Below, in pieces: positions 47,294-55,875 of a DNA stretch of 64,000 nt; position 1 is the stretch's first letter; every line of letters begins with the position of its first letter. Under the pieces are notes generated by a model. It was not told the DNA's origin. It did not search any database and saw only the letters and a program-made list of their open reading frames with translations. The DNA is from Alistipes megaguti (GTDB taxonomy: Bacteria; Bacteroidota; Bacteroidia; Bacteroidales; Rikenellaceae): positions 2,648,075 to 2,712,074 of the forward strand of contig NZ_LR027382.1 of assembly GCF_900604385.1 (NCBI RefSeq), in the 5' to 3' direction. The position numbers and the translations under genes were made by a program.

Positions 47294-48787
47294 ATGAAAC
47301 AGTACATTCTTGCACTTGATCAGGGGACGAGCAGTTCCCGCGCCATTGTTTTCGACGAGCGAGGCACGACTTGCGCTGTTGCTCAGCGCGAATTCCGTCA
47401 GATCTTTCCCAAATCGGGCTGGGTCGAGCACGATCCGCACGAGATCTGGTCTTCGCAGGCGTCGGTGATCGCCGAGGCCATTACGATGATGGACATCAAC
47501 GGTCTGAACCTTGCCGGTATCGGCATCACGAACCAGCGCGAGACAACCATCGTGTGGGATTCGGACACCGAAGAACCGGTCTACAATGCCATCGTGTGGC
47601 AGGACCGCCGTACGTCGGATTACTGCGACGAACTGAAGAACCAGGGCCTTACGGATATGATCCGGCAGAAGACCGGTCTGATCATCGACGCCTACTTCAG
47701 CGCCACGAAGATCAAGTGGATCCTCGATAACGTTCCGGGGGCCCGCAAACGCGCCGAGATGGGCAAACTGATGTTCGGTACGGTGGATACGTGGCTGATC
47801 TGGCGTCTGACGCGCGGCGAGGTGCACGTGACGGACGTGAGCAACGCCTCGCGTACGATGCTCTTCAACATCCACACGCTGGATTGGGATCAGGAGCTGC
47901 TCGATCTGTTCAAGATTCCGCGTTCGATGATGCCCGAGGTGAAGTCCTCGAGCGAGGTATACGGCCATACCAAAACGACGATCTTCGCCCACAAGGTGCC
48001 CATTTCGGGCATTGCCGGCGACCAGCAGGCAGCCCTCTTCGGACAGATGTGCACCGAGCCGGGCATGGTGAAGAATACCTACGGCACGGGCTGCTTCCTG
48101 CTGATGAACAGCGGCGAGAAGCCGATTCTGTCGCAGAACAACCTGTTGACGACCGTGGCGTGGAAGATCGGCGACAAGGTAAACTACGCCCTCGAGGGAA
48201 GTATCTTCGTCGGCGGATCGGTCGTGCAGTGGCTGCGCGACGGACTGGGCGTGATCCACTCCTCGTCGGAGGTCGAGGAGCTGGCTTCGCGCGTGCCCGA
48301 CACGAACGGCGTCTATTTCGTTCCGGCACTGACGGGCCTCGGCGCCCCGTGGTGGGACCAGTACGCCCGCGGAACGATCATCGGCATCAGCCGCGGCACG
48401 ACGACGGCCCATATCGCCCGTGCGGCACTCGAGGGTATCGCCTTCCAGACGATGGACATCACGGCGGCCATGTCGCGCGATGCGGGCATTCCGCTCAAGG
48501 AGTTGAAGGTCGACGGCGGCGCCTCGCGCAACAACCTGCTCATGCAGTTCCAGGCCGACATTCTCGGTACGAAGGTCATCCGTCCGCAGATCGTCGAGAC
48601 GACGGCCATGGGCGCCGCCTACCTGGCCGGACTGGCCGTGGGCTACTGGTCGAGCATCGACGAGATCCGCAAGCAGTGGCAGATCGACCGTGTCTTCGAG
48701 CCGGCGATGGAGGAGGAGAAGGTCACGGCGGCAAAGGCCGGCTGGGAGGATGCCGTCAAACGCACACTGAGCGACTATACCAAATGA
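47294..48787 (+). CDS. glpK: Glycerol kinase
   Basis: A 497-residue FGGY kinase converting glycerol and ATP to sn-glycerol-3-phosphate. The motifs LALDQGTSSSRAIVFD, GWVEHDPHEIW, GITNQRETTIVWD, the catalytic-Asp region GIAGDQQAALFGQ and the signature-like LKVDGGASRNNLLMQFQAD are typical of GlpK. Its product is the substrate of the GlpABC complex encoded upstream. Confidence 0.97.
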   Translation: MKQYILALDQGTSSSRAIVFDERGTTCAVAQREFRQIFPKSGWVEHDPHEIWSSQASVIAEAITMMDINGLNLAGIGITNQRETTIVWDSDTEEPVYNAIVWQDRRTSDYCDELKNQGLTDMIRQKTGLIIDAYFSATKIKWILDNVPGARKRAEMGKLMFGTVDTWLIWRLTRGEVHVTDVSNASRTMLFNIHTLDWDQELLDLFKIPRSMMPEVKSSSEVYGHTKTTIFAHKVPISGIAGDQQAALFGQMCTEPGMVKNTYGTGCFLLMNSGEKPILSQNNLLTTVAWKIGDKVNYALEGSIFVGGSVVQWLRDGLGVIHSSSEVEELASRVPDTNGVYFVPALTGLGAPWWDQYARGTIIGISRGTTTAHIARAALEGIAFQTMDITAAMSRDAGIPLKELKVDGGASRNNLLMQFQADILGTKVIRPQIVETTAMGAAYLAGLAVGYWSSIDEIRKQWQIDRVFEPAMEEEKVTAAKAGWEDAVKRTLSDYTK

Positions 48788-48796
48788 TGGCGTTGA

Positions 48797-48823
48797 GCTC
48801 CCGATCCGGAAGCGGTCGGGAGC
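48797..48823 (+). terminator. Hairpin after glpK
   Basis: A perfect 8-bp stem (GCTCCCGA / TCGGGAGC) with a T4 run eight bases further on. A weak terminator or an attenuator between glpK and glpF. Confidence 0.45.
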
Positions 48824-48915
48824 CCAACCCTTTTGCCTCTTTCGGCGGCCCGATGTGGCATGGATCGGAACCGCTTGCCGATTCATCCGGATTTTCCGGG
48901 GGGCTTCTCCATCCC

Positions 48916-48950
48916 GAACCCCGAAATCCGGTTTCCGGGTTCTTTATTTC
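48916..48950 (+). terminator. Second hairpin between glpK and glpF
   Basis: An 11-bp stem with one mismatch (GAACCCCGAAA / TTTCCGGGTTC) followed by TTTATTTC. No promoter is recognised between it and glpF, so partial termination may lower glpF expression relative to glpK. Confidence 0.55.
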
Positions 48951-48984
48951 CAAAAATCCAAGAAAACCTAAAACCTGCTGACTT

Positions 48985-49722
48985 ATGAACGACGTAATGT
49001 TGAAATGCCTGTTCGAGTTTATCGGTACGGCTATTCTGGTACTGTTCGGTGACGGTGTTGTCGCCTGCACGACGCTGAAGAAATCCAAGGGTGAGAATGC
49101 CGGCTGGGTGGTCATCACGCTGGCGTGGGGCCTGGCCGTCATGCTGGGTGTCTTCATCTCGGGCCCCTACTCGGGGGCACACCTCAATCCGGCCGTAACG
49201 CTGGGACTGGCTGCCGCCGGCACCTTCAGCTGGGCGCTGGTCGTCCCCTATATCGTGGCTCAGATGCTGGGCGGCTTCGTGGGTGCCGTGCTGGTCTACA
49301 TTTTCTATAAGGACCACTACGATGCCACGTCGGACCCGGCGACCAAACTGGGTACCTTCTGCACGATTCCGGCTATCCGCAACTACGGCCGCAACCTCAT
49401 CAGCGAAATCATCGGCACTTTCGTGCTGGTCTTCGTCATCCTGGCCCTTTCGATCGACGGCAACACCTCCGAAGTGGGCATGGGAGCACTGGGAGCCTTC
49501 CCCGTTGCGATGCTGATCGTGGCGCTGGGCATGTCGCTCGGCGGAACGACGGGTTACGCCATCAATCCGGCCCGCGACCTGGCGCCGCGTCTGGCGCATG
49601 CCATCCTGCCGATCAAGGGCAAGGGCACGAGCGACTGGGGCTACTCGTGGGTGCCTGTCGTGGGGCCGATCATCGGCGGATTCATTGCCGCGGCGCTCTA
49701 TTGCGTGATCTACTGCTACTAA
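48985..49722 (+). CDS. glpF: Glycerol facilitator (aquaglyceroporin)
   Basis: A 245-residue MIP channel of six spans. The two NPA motifs are AHLNPAVTLG and YAINPARDLAPR; the Asp after the second NPAR marks glycerol channels. The selectivity filter fits GlpF (Trp in LAWGLAVML, Gly and Arg near the second NPA), except that Tyr replaces the Phe found in E. coli (TTGYAINPARD). It lets glycerol cross the inner membrane for GlpK. Confidence 0.93.
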   Translation: MNDVMLKCLFEFIGTAILVLFGDGVVACTTLKKSKGENAGWVVITLAWGLAVMLGVFISGPYSGAHLNPAVTLGLAAAGTFSWALVVPYIVAQMLGGFVGAVLVYIFYKDHYDATSDPATKLGTFCTIPAIRNYGRNLISEIIGTFVLVFVILALSIDGNTSEVGMGALGAFPVAMLIVALGMSLGGTTGYAINPARDLAPRLAHAILPIKGKGTSDWGYSWVPVVGPIIGGFIAAALYCVIYCY

Positions 49723-49741
49723 CTTCAAAACGACTACTGCC

Positions 49742-50491
49742 ATGAAGACCTTGAAACATCTTGCAACGCTTTGCGCGGCGTTGCTGCTGACGACTGCGGC
49801 CTTCGGACAGACCGCCCGCATGCACCTGAACGGGACCCTCCAGAACATGCACTTGTGGCGCGGCCTGCAGATCGCCGACGGCGGCGTGCTGGCTGCGGAC
49901 GTGAACGTTGGCCTGTTCAACGACCGGCTGAAGGTGGGCCTTTGGGGCGGCACCGACTTTACGGGCGACTACAAGGAGTTCGACTACTACGTCTCCTACT
50001 CGACGGCGGGCTTTACGGTGGCCGTATGGGACATCTTCAACTACTCGCCTGCCCTGCCCTTCAGCAAGGACATCTTCAACTACAACAAACACTCGACGGG
50101 ACACTTCCTCGATCTGAGCGTGGCCTACGACTTCGACACGAAGTTCGAGGTGCCGCTGCGCCTCTACTGGGCGACGATCTTCGCCGGGCGCGATCTGAAT
50201 CAGGCCGGCCGGAACCGCTATTCGACCTACGTCAATGCGGAGTACAGCCTCTTCCGCGACGAGCACTGGATCGTGGATGTCGGGCTGGGCGGCACGTTTG
50301 CCTTCAACCGGGACGGAGCCGACGGCGGCGCGAATTTCTACGGCTACGACGGCATCGACCAGATTTCGCTGCGGGCGACCTACAAGCTGAAGCTGGGACG
50401 CTTCGACATGCCGGTCTTCGCTCATGCGATGTGGAATCCCGATCAGCGGGCCGGATATCTGCAGGTAGGAGTCAATCTCTTCGCATTTTGA
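49742..50491 (+). CDS. Small outer-membrane beta-barrel protein of the glycerol cluster
   Basis: A 249-residue exported protein (signal MKTLKHLATLCAALLLTTAAFGQ). The mature part alternates hydrophobic and polar residues in short strands with aromatic girdles (LWRGLQIADGGVLAADVNVGL, YWATIFAGRDLNQ, STYVNAEYSL) and ends in GYLQVGVNLFAF, with a terminal Phe as in outer-membrane proteins. It resembles the TorF-type putative porins in general layout only. Placed 19 bp after glpF, it may be the outer-membrane pore for glycerol or glycerophosphodiesters (inference). Confidence 0.65.
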   Translation: MKTLKHLATLCAALLLTTAAFGQTARMHLNGTLQNMHLWRGLQIADGGVLAADVNVGLFNDRLKVGLWGGTDFTGDYKEFDYYVSYSTAGFTVAVWDIFNYSPALPFSKDIFNYNKHSTGHFLDLSVAYDFDTKFEVPLRLYWATIFAGRDLNQAGRNRYSTYVNAEYSLFRDEHWIVDVGLGGTFAFNRDGADGGANFYGYDGIDQISLRATYKLKLGRFDMPVFAHAMWNPDQRAGYLQVGVNLFAF

Positions 50492-50492
50492 T

Positions 50493-50500
50493 TATCTTTG
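50493..50500 (+). promoter_or_regulatory. Candidate internal -7 box before the DeoR-family gene
   Basis: TATCTTTG at the very end of the barrel gene, 29 bp before the regulator ATG. No -33 match is present. Confidence 0.4.
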
Positions 50501-50529
50501 CAGACGCATAACCCATCCAACTACGGAAA

Positions 50530-51303
50530 ATGACACTTCGGGAGAGACATAAAACCATTCTGGATCTGCTTCGGGACTCGGGCAGTGTGGATGTCGGGTC
50601 GTTGAGCCAGCGGCTGAAGGTATCGGCCGTGACGATCCGCAAGGATCTGGATCAGCTCGAGGAGAAGAAGCTCCTCTACCGCACCCACGGCGGGGCCATT
50701 CTGGCCGATCCGTACATTGCCACGCGCAAGGTCTCGGAGAAGGAGAAACTCCACCCCGAGGTCAAGCGCCGCATCGGCCAGCGGGCCGTCGAACTGCTCG
50801 CCGCGCAGGATGCGCTGATCATCGCCTCGGGGACGACCGTGCAGGCTTTTGCGCGCTGCATCCCGAACATGAAGATGACGGTGATCACCTCGGCGATGAA
50901 CGTGGCCATGGAGTTGTTGGACAAACCCGATATCGAGATCATCCAGCTCGGGGGCATCATTCGCCATTCATCGGCTTCGGTCGTCAGCGAATATGCCGTG
51001 CGGATGCTTGAAAACTTCACGTGCAGCAAGTTGTTTCTGGGAGTTGACGGCATTGATCCGACCTACGGTCTGAGCACGACCCATCTGCAGGAGGCGTGTC
51101 TGAACCGGGCGATGATCCAGGCTGCGACGAAGACCGTCGTACTGGCCGATTCGTCGAAATTCGGTCGTCGGGGTTTCAGCAAGATCTGCGACATGAGTGA
51201 CATCGATCTGGTGATTACCGATTCGCGGGTCTCGCCGAAGATGCTCGAGGCGATGAACGAGCAGGGGGTCAAGGTGGCGGTGGTCCCCTACCCCGAGGAG
51301 TAA
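50530..51303 (+). CDS. DeoR-family transcriptional regulator, probable glycerol repressor
   Basis: A 257-residue regulator. The N-terminal DeoR helix-turn-helix reads ILDLLRDSGSVDVGSLSQRL with VSAVTIRKDLDQLEEKKLL after it. The C-terminal sugar-phosphate-sensing domain includes IIASGTTVQAFARC, IEIIQLGGIIRHSSASVVS and SKLFLGVDGIDPTYGLSTTH. GlpR of E. coli belongs to this family and responds to glycerol-3-phosphate. Being within the glp cluster, it probably binds the AT-rich palindromes before glpA. Confidence 0.85.
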   Translation: MTLRERHKTILDLLRDSGSVDVGSLSQRLKVSAVTIRKDLDQLEEKKLLYRTHGGAILADPYIATRKVSEKEKLHPEVKRRIGQRAVELLAAQDALIIASGTTVQAFARCIPNMKMTVITSAMNVAMELLDKPDIEIIQLGGIIRHSSASVVSEYAVRMLENFTCSKLFLGVDGIDPTYGLSTTHLQEACLNRAMIQAATKTVVLADSSKFGRRGFSKICDMSDIDLVITDSRVSPKMLEAMNEQGVKVAVVPYPEE

Positions 51304-51700
51304 CCTTATGCGGCGCCGGGCAAGAGCCGTGCGGGCCTTGGCGAGGGTCACCCGGCCGGGGAGAATGCCCAGCGGACGGTTGATGAGCGTCCAGGAGGTC
51401 AGCGCGGCAGCCTGGAGGGTCTTCTCGATCGAAATAGCCCGTTCCCGGTTTTCTGCGCCCGGGCGTCCGAAGTTTTTCAGCAGAAAACCGCCGGTTTGAC
51501 CCTCTTCGGAGATCCGTGCCAGCCGGTAATAACGACCCGGCTCGTCCTTCTGCAATTCGATCCGGACCCGTCAGAATGACCGGCCGTTCCGGGACCGTGG
51601 CGGCGGTTGCGGTATCCGGATTCCGCACGGCCTGTGCCGCCGACACTGCGGCTGTCGACAAGACGGCCGCAAGAAGCAGAAATCTTTGCATAAAGATCAT
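51304..51700 (-). pseudogene. Frameshifted gene for an exported protein, family not recognised
   Basis: The minus strand starts with a strong signal peptide (MIFMQRFLLLAAVLSTAAVS, then AAQA) and continues to ERPVILTG. After about 51558 the coding character moves to another frame: RIELQKDEPGRYYRLARISE, then KNFGRPGAENRERAISIEKT and RPLGILPGRVTLAKART. Joining both needs one base inserted or removed near 51555-51566 (GGGTCCGG on the minus strand). The end merges with the 3' end of the convergent DeoR gene. I read a recently broken periplasmic gene, or a sequencing error. Confidence 0.45.
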
Positions 51701-51805
51701 GGTATTACGCTTTGTACAAAGCGAACGGTTTTGGGTGAAAGGTTGTTCACTTCGGCGTAAAACGTCCGGAACGGGAGTTCCAGAGGTCCGAATGATCGGC
51801 AAATA

Positions 51806-51837
51806 CTTGTCTTTTCGGTAGAATTTGATTAACTTTA
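51806..51837 (+). promoter_or_regulatory. Candidate promoter of the aquaporin gene
   Basis: CTTG (51806-51809) and TAACTTTA (51830-51837) are 20 bp apart, each one mismatch from the Bacteroidota consensus. The ATG at 51871 follows 33 bp downstream. Confidence 0.5.
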
Positions 51838-51870
51838 CCAACAACCGAACAACCATAAAACCTCAAAAAG

Positions 51871-52557
51871 ATGAAAAAGTACATTGCGGAAATGATCGGA
51901 ACGATGGTTCTCGTTCTGATGGGTTGCGGCAGCGCGGCGTTTGCCGGGAGCGTGGCCGGGACCGTAGGTGCCGGAGTGGGCACGATCGGAGTGGCGCTGG
52001 CCTTTGGCCTCTCGGTGGTAGCCATGGCCTATACGATCGGCAACCTGTCGGGCTGCCATATCAATCCGGCCATTACGCTGGGGGTCTTTCTTTCGGGACG
52101 CATGAGCGGCAAGGATGCTGCATGGTACATGATCTTCCAGGTCATCGGGGCTATCCTCGGCTCGGCGGTACTCTATGTGCTTGTTTCGAGCGGAGCGAAC
52201 GGCGGTCCGACCACAACCGGCGCGAACAGCTACGGCGAAGGAATGATGCTGCAGGCCTTCCTGGCGGAGATGATCTTCACGTTTATCTTCGTGCTGGTGG
52301 TTCTCGGCGCCACGGATGCCAAACACGGAGCGGGCAACTTTGCCGGACTGGCCATCGGTCTGACGCTGGTGCTGGTCCATATCGTCTGCATTCCGATCAC
52401 CGGGACATCGGTCAACCCGGCACGTTCGATCGGCCCGGCTCTCTTCGAGGGTGGAGCGGCGCTTTCGCAGTTGTGGCTCTTCATCGTGGCCCCGTTTGTC
52501 GGTGCGGCTCTGAGTGCCGGGGTGTGGAAACTTATCTCGAACGGCAGGACGGCCTGA
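51871..52557 (+). CDS. aqpZ: Aquaporin Z-like water channel
   Basis: A 228-residue MIP channel with six spans. The NPA motifs are CHINPAITLG and TSVNPARSIGPA. The selectivity filter is that of water channels: Phe in GVALAFGLSVV, His in LVLVHIVCIP, Thr in GTSVNPAR, and Arg. Ser after the second NPAR (instead of Asp in GlpF) also fits. It follows the glycerol cluster but has its own candidate promoter and terminator, so it may serve osmotic balance during glycerol uptake. Confidence 0.9.
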   Translation: MKKYIAEMIGTMVLVLMGCGSAAFAGSVAGTVGAGVGTIGVALAFGLSVVAMAYTIGNLSGCHINPAITLGVFLSGRMSGKDAAWYMIFQVIGAILGSAVLYVLVSSGANGGPTTTGANSYGEGMMLQAFLAEMIFTFIFVLVVLGATDAKHGAGNFAGLAIGLTLVLVHIVCIPITGTSVNPARSIGPALFEGGAALSQLWLFIVAPFVGAALSAGVWKLISNGRTA

Positions 52558-52580
52558 CAGCAGCCGTTTCGCAAAACATA

Positions 52581-52616
52581 CAACCCCGCTTTCGGTTTCG
52601 GAAGCGGGGTTGTTTT
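52581..52616 (+). terminator. Terminator of the aquaporin gene
   Basis: A 13-bp stem with one mismatch (CAACCCCGCTTTC / GGAAGCGGGGTTG) and a T4 run, 24 bp past the stop. Confidence 0.85.
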
Positions 52617-52835
52617 CGGATTCGGAGTTCTTTCGCCTCTCCGGGACGGTGATAGACGGAGTCTCTGTCTTTTCTGTTCCTGCATGCAGAGCAACAGCAA
52701 CAGGAGTTTCAGAGCCTGATCATCCAGGTTTCCCTCCAACCGGCGTCTCAGCAGGTCGATCAGACGGGGCTTCTGTTTTTTGACCGTGATCTCGGCAATC
52801 TCCGTTTCGACGGCCAGCGCATCGTCATCGGCTCG

Positions 52836-53489
52836 GTGACCGACGGATACAACCCCTTCGAAGAGCATTTCCAGCGCACGCGCCATCTGCTCGAGGAGCT
52901 GCGCGGCACGACGGCCGAGATCCTGATCTGCACAAAATCGGACCTTGTGCTGCGCGATCTGGATCTGCTGCGGGAGTTCCAGCGCGTGACGGTTTCGTGG
53001 TCGGTCAACACGTTGGACGAGGCCTTCCGGGCCGACATGGACCGTGCGGTGAGCATCGAGCGGCGGCTCGAGGCCATGCGGCAGGTCTACGAGGCGGGCA
53101 TCCGCACCGTCTGCTTCGTCTCGCCGATCTTTCCGGGCATCACCGATCCGAAGGCCATCATCGAGCGGGTCCGGGATTTCACCGACCTCGTCTGGCTCGA
53201 AAATCTCAACCTGCGCGGGTCGTTCAAGACGGCGATCCTGGCCTACATCCGCGAAAAACGCCCCGAACTGGTGCCTTTATACGAGGAGATCTACAACCAC
53301 CGCCGGACGGATTACTGGCAGGCGCTCGAGCAGGATATGGCCGCTTATGCCGCCGCAAACGGCCTGCCGTATCGCGTGAACGACCTGCCGTACGGCCGCT
53401 CCGAAAAGGGGCATCCGGTTGTAGTCAACTACTTCTACCACGAAAAGATCCGACTCGGCAACCAACACTCGGATCGAAAGAATGCTTGA
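52836..53489 (+). pseudogene. C-terminal fragment of a radical SAM protein
   Basis: The frame contains IVIGSVTDGYNPFEEHFQRT and, further on, ILICTKSDLVLRDLDLL and VCFVSPIFPGITDP, all typical of the middle and C-terminal part of SPL-like radical SAM proteins. The N-terminal part with the CxxxCxxC cluster is absent: only two Cys occur. The only start is a GTG inside the conserved SVTDGYNP motif, and the same frame stays open back to 52656 with no start codon and no Cys cluster. A terminator for the previous gene ends at 52616, so the 5' part is deleted. Likely inactive. Confidence 0.55.
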
Positions 53490-53505
53490 AGGGAAAACCC
53501 TTCAA
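53486..53505. terminator. Hairpin between the convergent radical SAM fragment and sigma factor
   Basis: A perfect 8-bp stem (TTGAAGGG / CCCTTCAA) with an AAAA loop, overlapping the fragment's stop codon. No clear T-run on either side, so the terminator role is weak. From 53506 to 53655 I see no supported gene. Confidence 0.3.
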
Positions 53506-53655
53506 AACACAAAAACGATGAAACAGATTGAAGGAATGCGGATGCCGGGGATTTCAATGCAATCGGGCTCTGCAAGTTGAGCAACTGAACGAATTCGTGC
53601 TGGAGCTGAATCCGGTTAATCGGCACCATATCGTATTTCATCAGAAGTATCGTAT

Positions 53656-54210
53656 CTATACGAAAAACATCAGCGACGACAGCACCTTGCGCAATTCTGC
53701 CAGCGCATTCGATATGTGATATTGGACCGTGCGCGGACTGATGTTCAATGTCTTGGCGATTTCATCGTAAGACATATTTTCATGTCGACTCATATAAAAG
53801 ACCTTGCGTCTCTGCTCTGGCATGTTGCGCACGGCCAGGTCGATCATCTCCAGCAATTCATCCGTCGACACGGCATCCGAAAATCCGCCCTTCGCCTCTT
53901 CTTCGATTCTGGATCCCGTTGCTTTCAGATACTTATATTGCATCTGGCGTCGCTTCATTACATTGAATATTGCGTTACGCGTCATACGGAACAAATATCC
54001 TTTGAATGAACAAACGTCTTGGAGGTTTTCTCGATAATCCCATATACGAAGAAAAACATCATGCGTAATATCTTCCGCATCTGTCTGATCCTTAAGTAAA
54101 TGAAAGGCAAAGTCCCGCACTTTCGATGCATATCGCAAGTAAAGGATATCCAACGCCCCGGAATCACCATTCTGCAATTTCCGAATAATTATGTACTCTT
54201 CGCTGTTCAT
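53656..54210 (-). CDS. ECF-type RNA polymerase sigma-70 factor
   Basis: I prefer the ATG at 54210 (184 residues) over an upstream TTG at 54225, which would sit on a possible -7 box. Sigma region 2 reads ALDILYLRYASKVRDFAFHL and DAEDITHDVFLRIWDYRENL; region 4 contains MSYDEIAKTLNISPRTVQYH followed by ISNALAELRK. Such factors pair with a FecR anti-sigma protein that reads the state of an STN-containing SusC. Here it is divergent from the BACON lipoprotein and FecR genes. Confidence 0.93.
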   Translation of the reverse strand: MNSEEYIIIRKLQNGDSGALDILYLRYASKVRDFAFHLLKDQTDAEDITHDVFLRIWDYRENLQDVCSFKGYLFRMTRNAIFNVMKRRQMQYKYLKATGSRIEEEAKGGFSDAVSTDELLEMIDLAVRNMPEQRRKVFYMSRHENMSYDEIAKTLNISPRTVQYHISNALAELRKVLSSLMFFV

Positions 54211-54399
54211 ATTCGATGTATGCAAATATATATTTTTTTACGAACATTCGGTGCCGCATCCCATATTTTTTCATTGCATTGTAATCCACATCAAAAAAAT
54301 CTGAAAAAAAATCACCAATCAGACTGGCGAACCGGTCTCATCGATTGTCTTTTTAATGAATCCGGACTCAAAAACTGTTTTTTTATTATTTTTGAACCT

Positions 54400-54756
54400 A
54401 TGAAGAACCGATCTCTACTACTTTTTCTTGCTGCGATGACGGCGTGCCTTTGTATCGCATACGGGTGCAAGGACGATTCGGAAGATGCGCCCGACAGCGT
54501 TTACATGTACAGCACCTCCGGTACGGTGGATGCTGCGGCCGGGATGCAGTCCGTAACCCTATTCACCACCTGCGCCTGGCAGGCGACAGGCGACGACTGG
54601 ATCACGATCGACCCCGCATCGGCCGATACCAAGGGAATCCATGCCGTACACCTCAGTTTCGGCCCCAACGAAACGGGAGTTTCCCGCGTCGGACACGTCG
54701 TATTCAAGGCCGGAAGTTATTCGGAAACCTACACCTTGACTCAAAGCGCCGAATAG
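54400..54756 (+). CDS. BACON-domain lipoprotein
   Basis: I use the ATG at 54400 (118 residues), which begins a lipoprotein signal (MKNRSLLLFLAAMTACLCIA, YGC); the open frame upstream is AT-rich and not protein-like. The mature part is one BACON-like beta-sandwich (VTLFTTCAWQATGDDWITID, then VVFKAGSYSETYTLTQSA). BACON domains in Bacteroidota usually sit in surface glycan-binding or enzyme lipoproteins and may bind mucin or carbohydrate. Between a sigma factor and its FecR partner it is an unusual lodger; it may take part in sensing. Confidence 0.75.
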   Translation: MKNRSLLLFLAAMTACLCIAYGCKDDSEDAPDSVYMYSTSGTVDAAAGMQSVTLFTTCAWQATGDDWITIDPASADTKGIHAVHLSFGPNETGVSRVGHVVFKAGSYSETYTLTQSAE

Positions 54757-54798
54757 CAATGCCGTAGGGGCGGCAGCAGACTCTCAAACTGGATACCG

Positions 54799-55773
54799 AT
54801 GACGAACAGGAACCGAAAAATTATCGATTACGTATTCCAGCACAAGAATATTCCCGACGATATTCAACGGATATTCGAACGCTGGATGGTAGCACACGAA
54901 GAGGATCACGACACAACGGAAGCCCTTCGCGAGGTATGGAACGAGCATACAGCTCCGGCAGCGGATGAAGAGGACCTCAGGGGTCTCGAACGGCTGCACG
55001 CATCCATTCGGGACCAAAAATCCCGGATATCACCACGCATAATCCTGCGTTGGGTTTGTGCCGCAGCCGCAGCCGTATCGATATTTGTCGGAGGTTACTA
55101 TGCGGCGATCGGGACCATGGAGCCGATTCGGGAAAACACGCTGCTGACAGCCAAAGGACAAACCGGAGAGTTCTCGCTCCCCGACGGGACGACCGTATGG
55201 CTCAACGGCGAAAGCCAACTCAAATACGACAACTCGTTTGAGGGCGAAACCCGCGACGTATACCTCTCCGGAGAGGCCTTCTTCAAGGTCCGGAAGGATT
55301 CGCTGCGGCCATTCCGTGTCCACATGAACGACCTGCAGATCGAAGTGCTGGGAACATCGTTCGATGCCATGAGTTATTCATTCGGATCGTGCGAACACAT
55401 TGTTCTCAAAACCGGAAGCGTCAAAATTTCCGGAAACAATCTCCAGAGAACCGTTACGCTGCGCCCGAACGAAAAATTCACGTTCGACAAACGAGCCGGA
55501 AGTGCAAGGATCGAATCGGTCAACGCTCAGAACTACTGCCAGTGGTTCTCCCCACGTCTAATCTTCGACAACACCCCCCTCAAAGACATCATTATCAATC
55601 TTGAGCGCAGGTACAACGTCGAAATCTCCCTCTCCACACACGTTTCGCCTGAAAAACGGATCTCGCTGGTCATCTGTCATGAACCATTGGAAGACATCAT
55701 GGAGGTGATCTCCTCCCTGATCTCGATTCAATACAGAATCGACGGGAACCATATGTTGATTACGAGAAAGTAA
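54799..55773 (+). CDS. FecR-family anti-sigma factor
   Basis: A 324-residue inner-membrane protein. The cytoplasmic N-terminus (1-76) would bind the ECF sigma factor, followed by a membrane span (ILRWVCAAAAAVSIFVGGYY), the periplasmic FecR domain (LPDGTTVWLNGESQLKYD, VYLSGEAFFKVRKDSLRPF) and the DUF4974 end (FDNTPLKDIIINLERRYNVE, MLITRK). It lies directly upstream of the STN-containing SusC gene, the usual signal-transducing partner. Confidence 0.94.
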   Translation: MTNRNRKIIDYVFQHKNIPDDIQRIFERWMVAHEEDHDTTEALREVWNEHTAPAADEEDLRGLERLHASIRDQKSRISPRIILRWVCAAAAAVSIFVGGYYAAIGTMEPIRENTLLTAKGQTGEFSLPDGTTVWLNGESQLKYDNSFEGETRDVYLSGEAFFKVRKDSLRPFRVHMNDLQIEVLGTSFDAMSYSFGSCEHIVLKTGSVKISGNNLQRTVTLRPNEKFTFDKRAGSARIESVNAQNYCQWFSPRLIFDNTPLKDIIINLERRYNVEISLSTHVSPEKRISLVICHEPLEDIMEVISSLISIQYRIDGNHMLITRK

Positions 55774-55875
55774 CTCACTGTCCAACAGCCAATAGAATCT
55801 TATTTCTGACGCCCTGACAGGCGCCGGTATGCTCTGTTCATCTTAAAATCGAACCCGAATTAATCCCTAATAACC

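Noticed and set aside
53516..53578. Twenty-codon frame starting ATG AAA CAG after the radical SAM fragment
   Set aside because: Too short, no conservation signal visible; probably chance.
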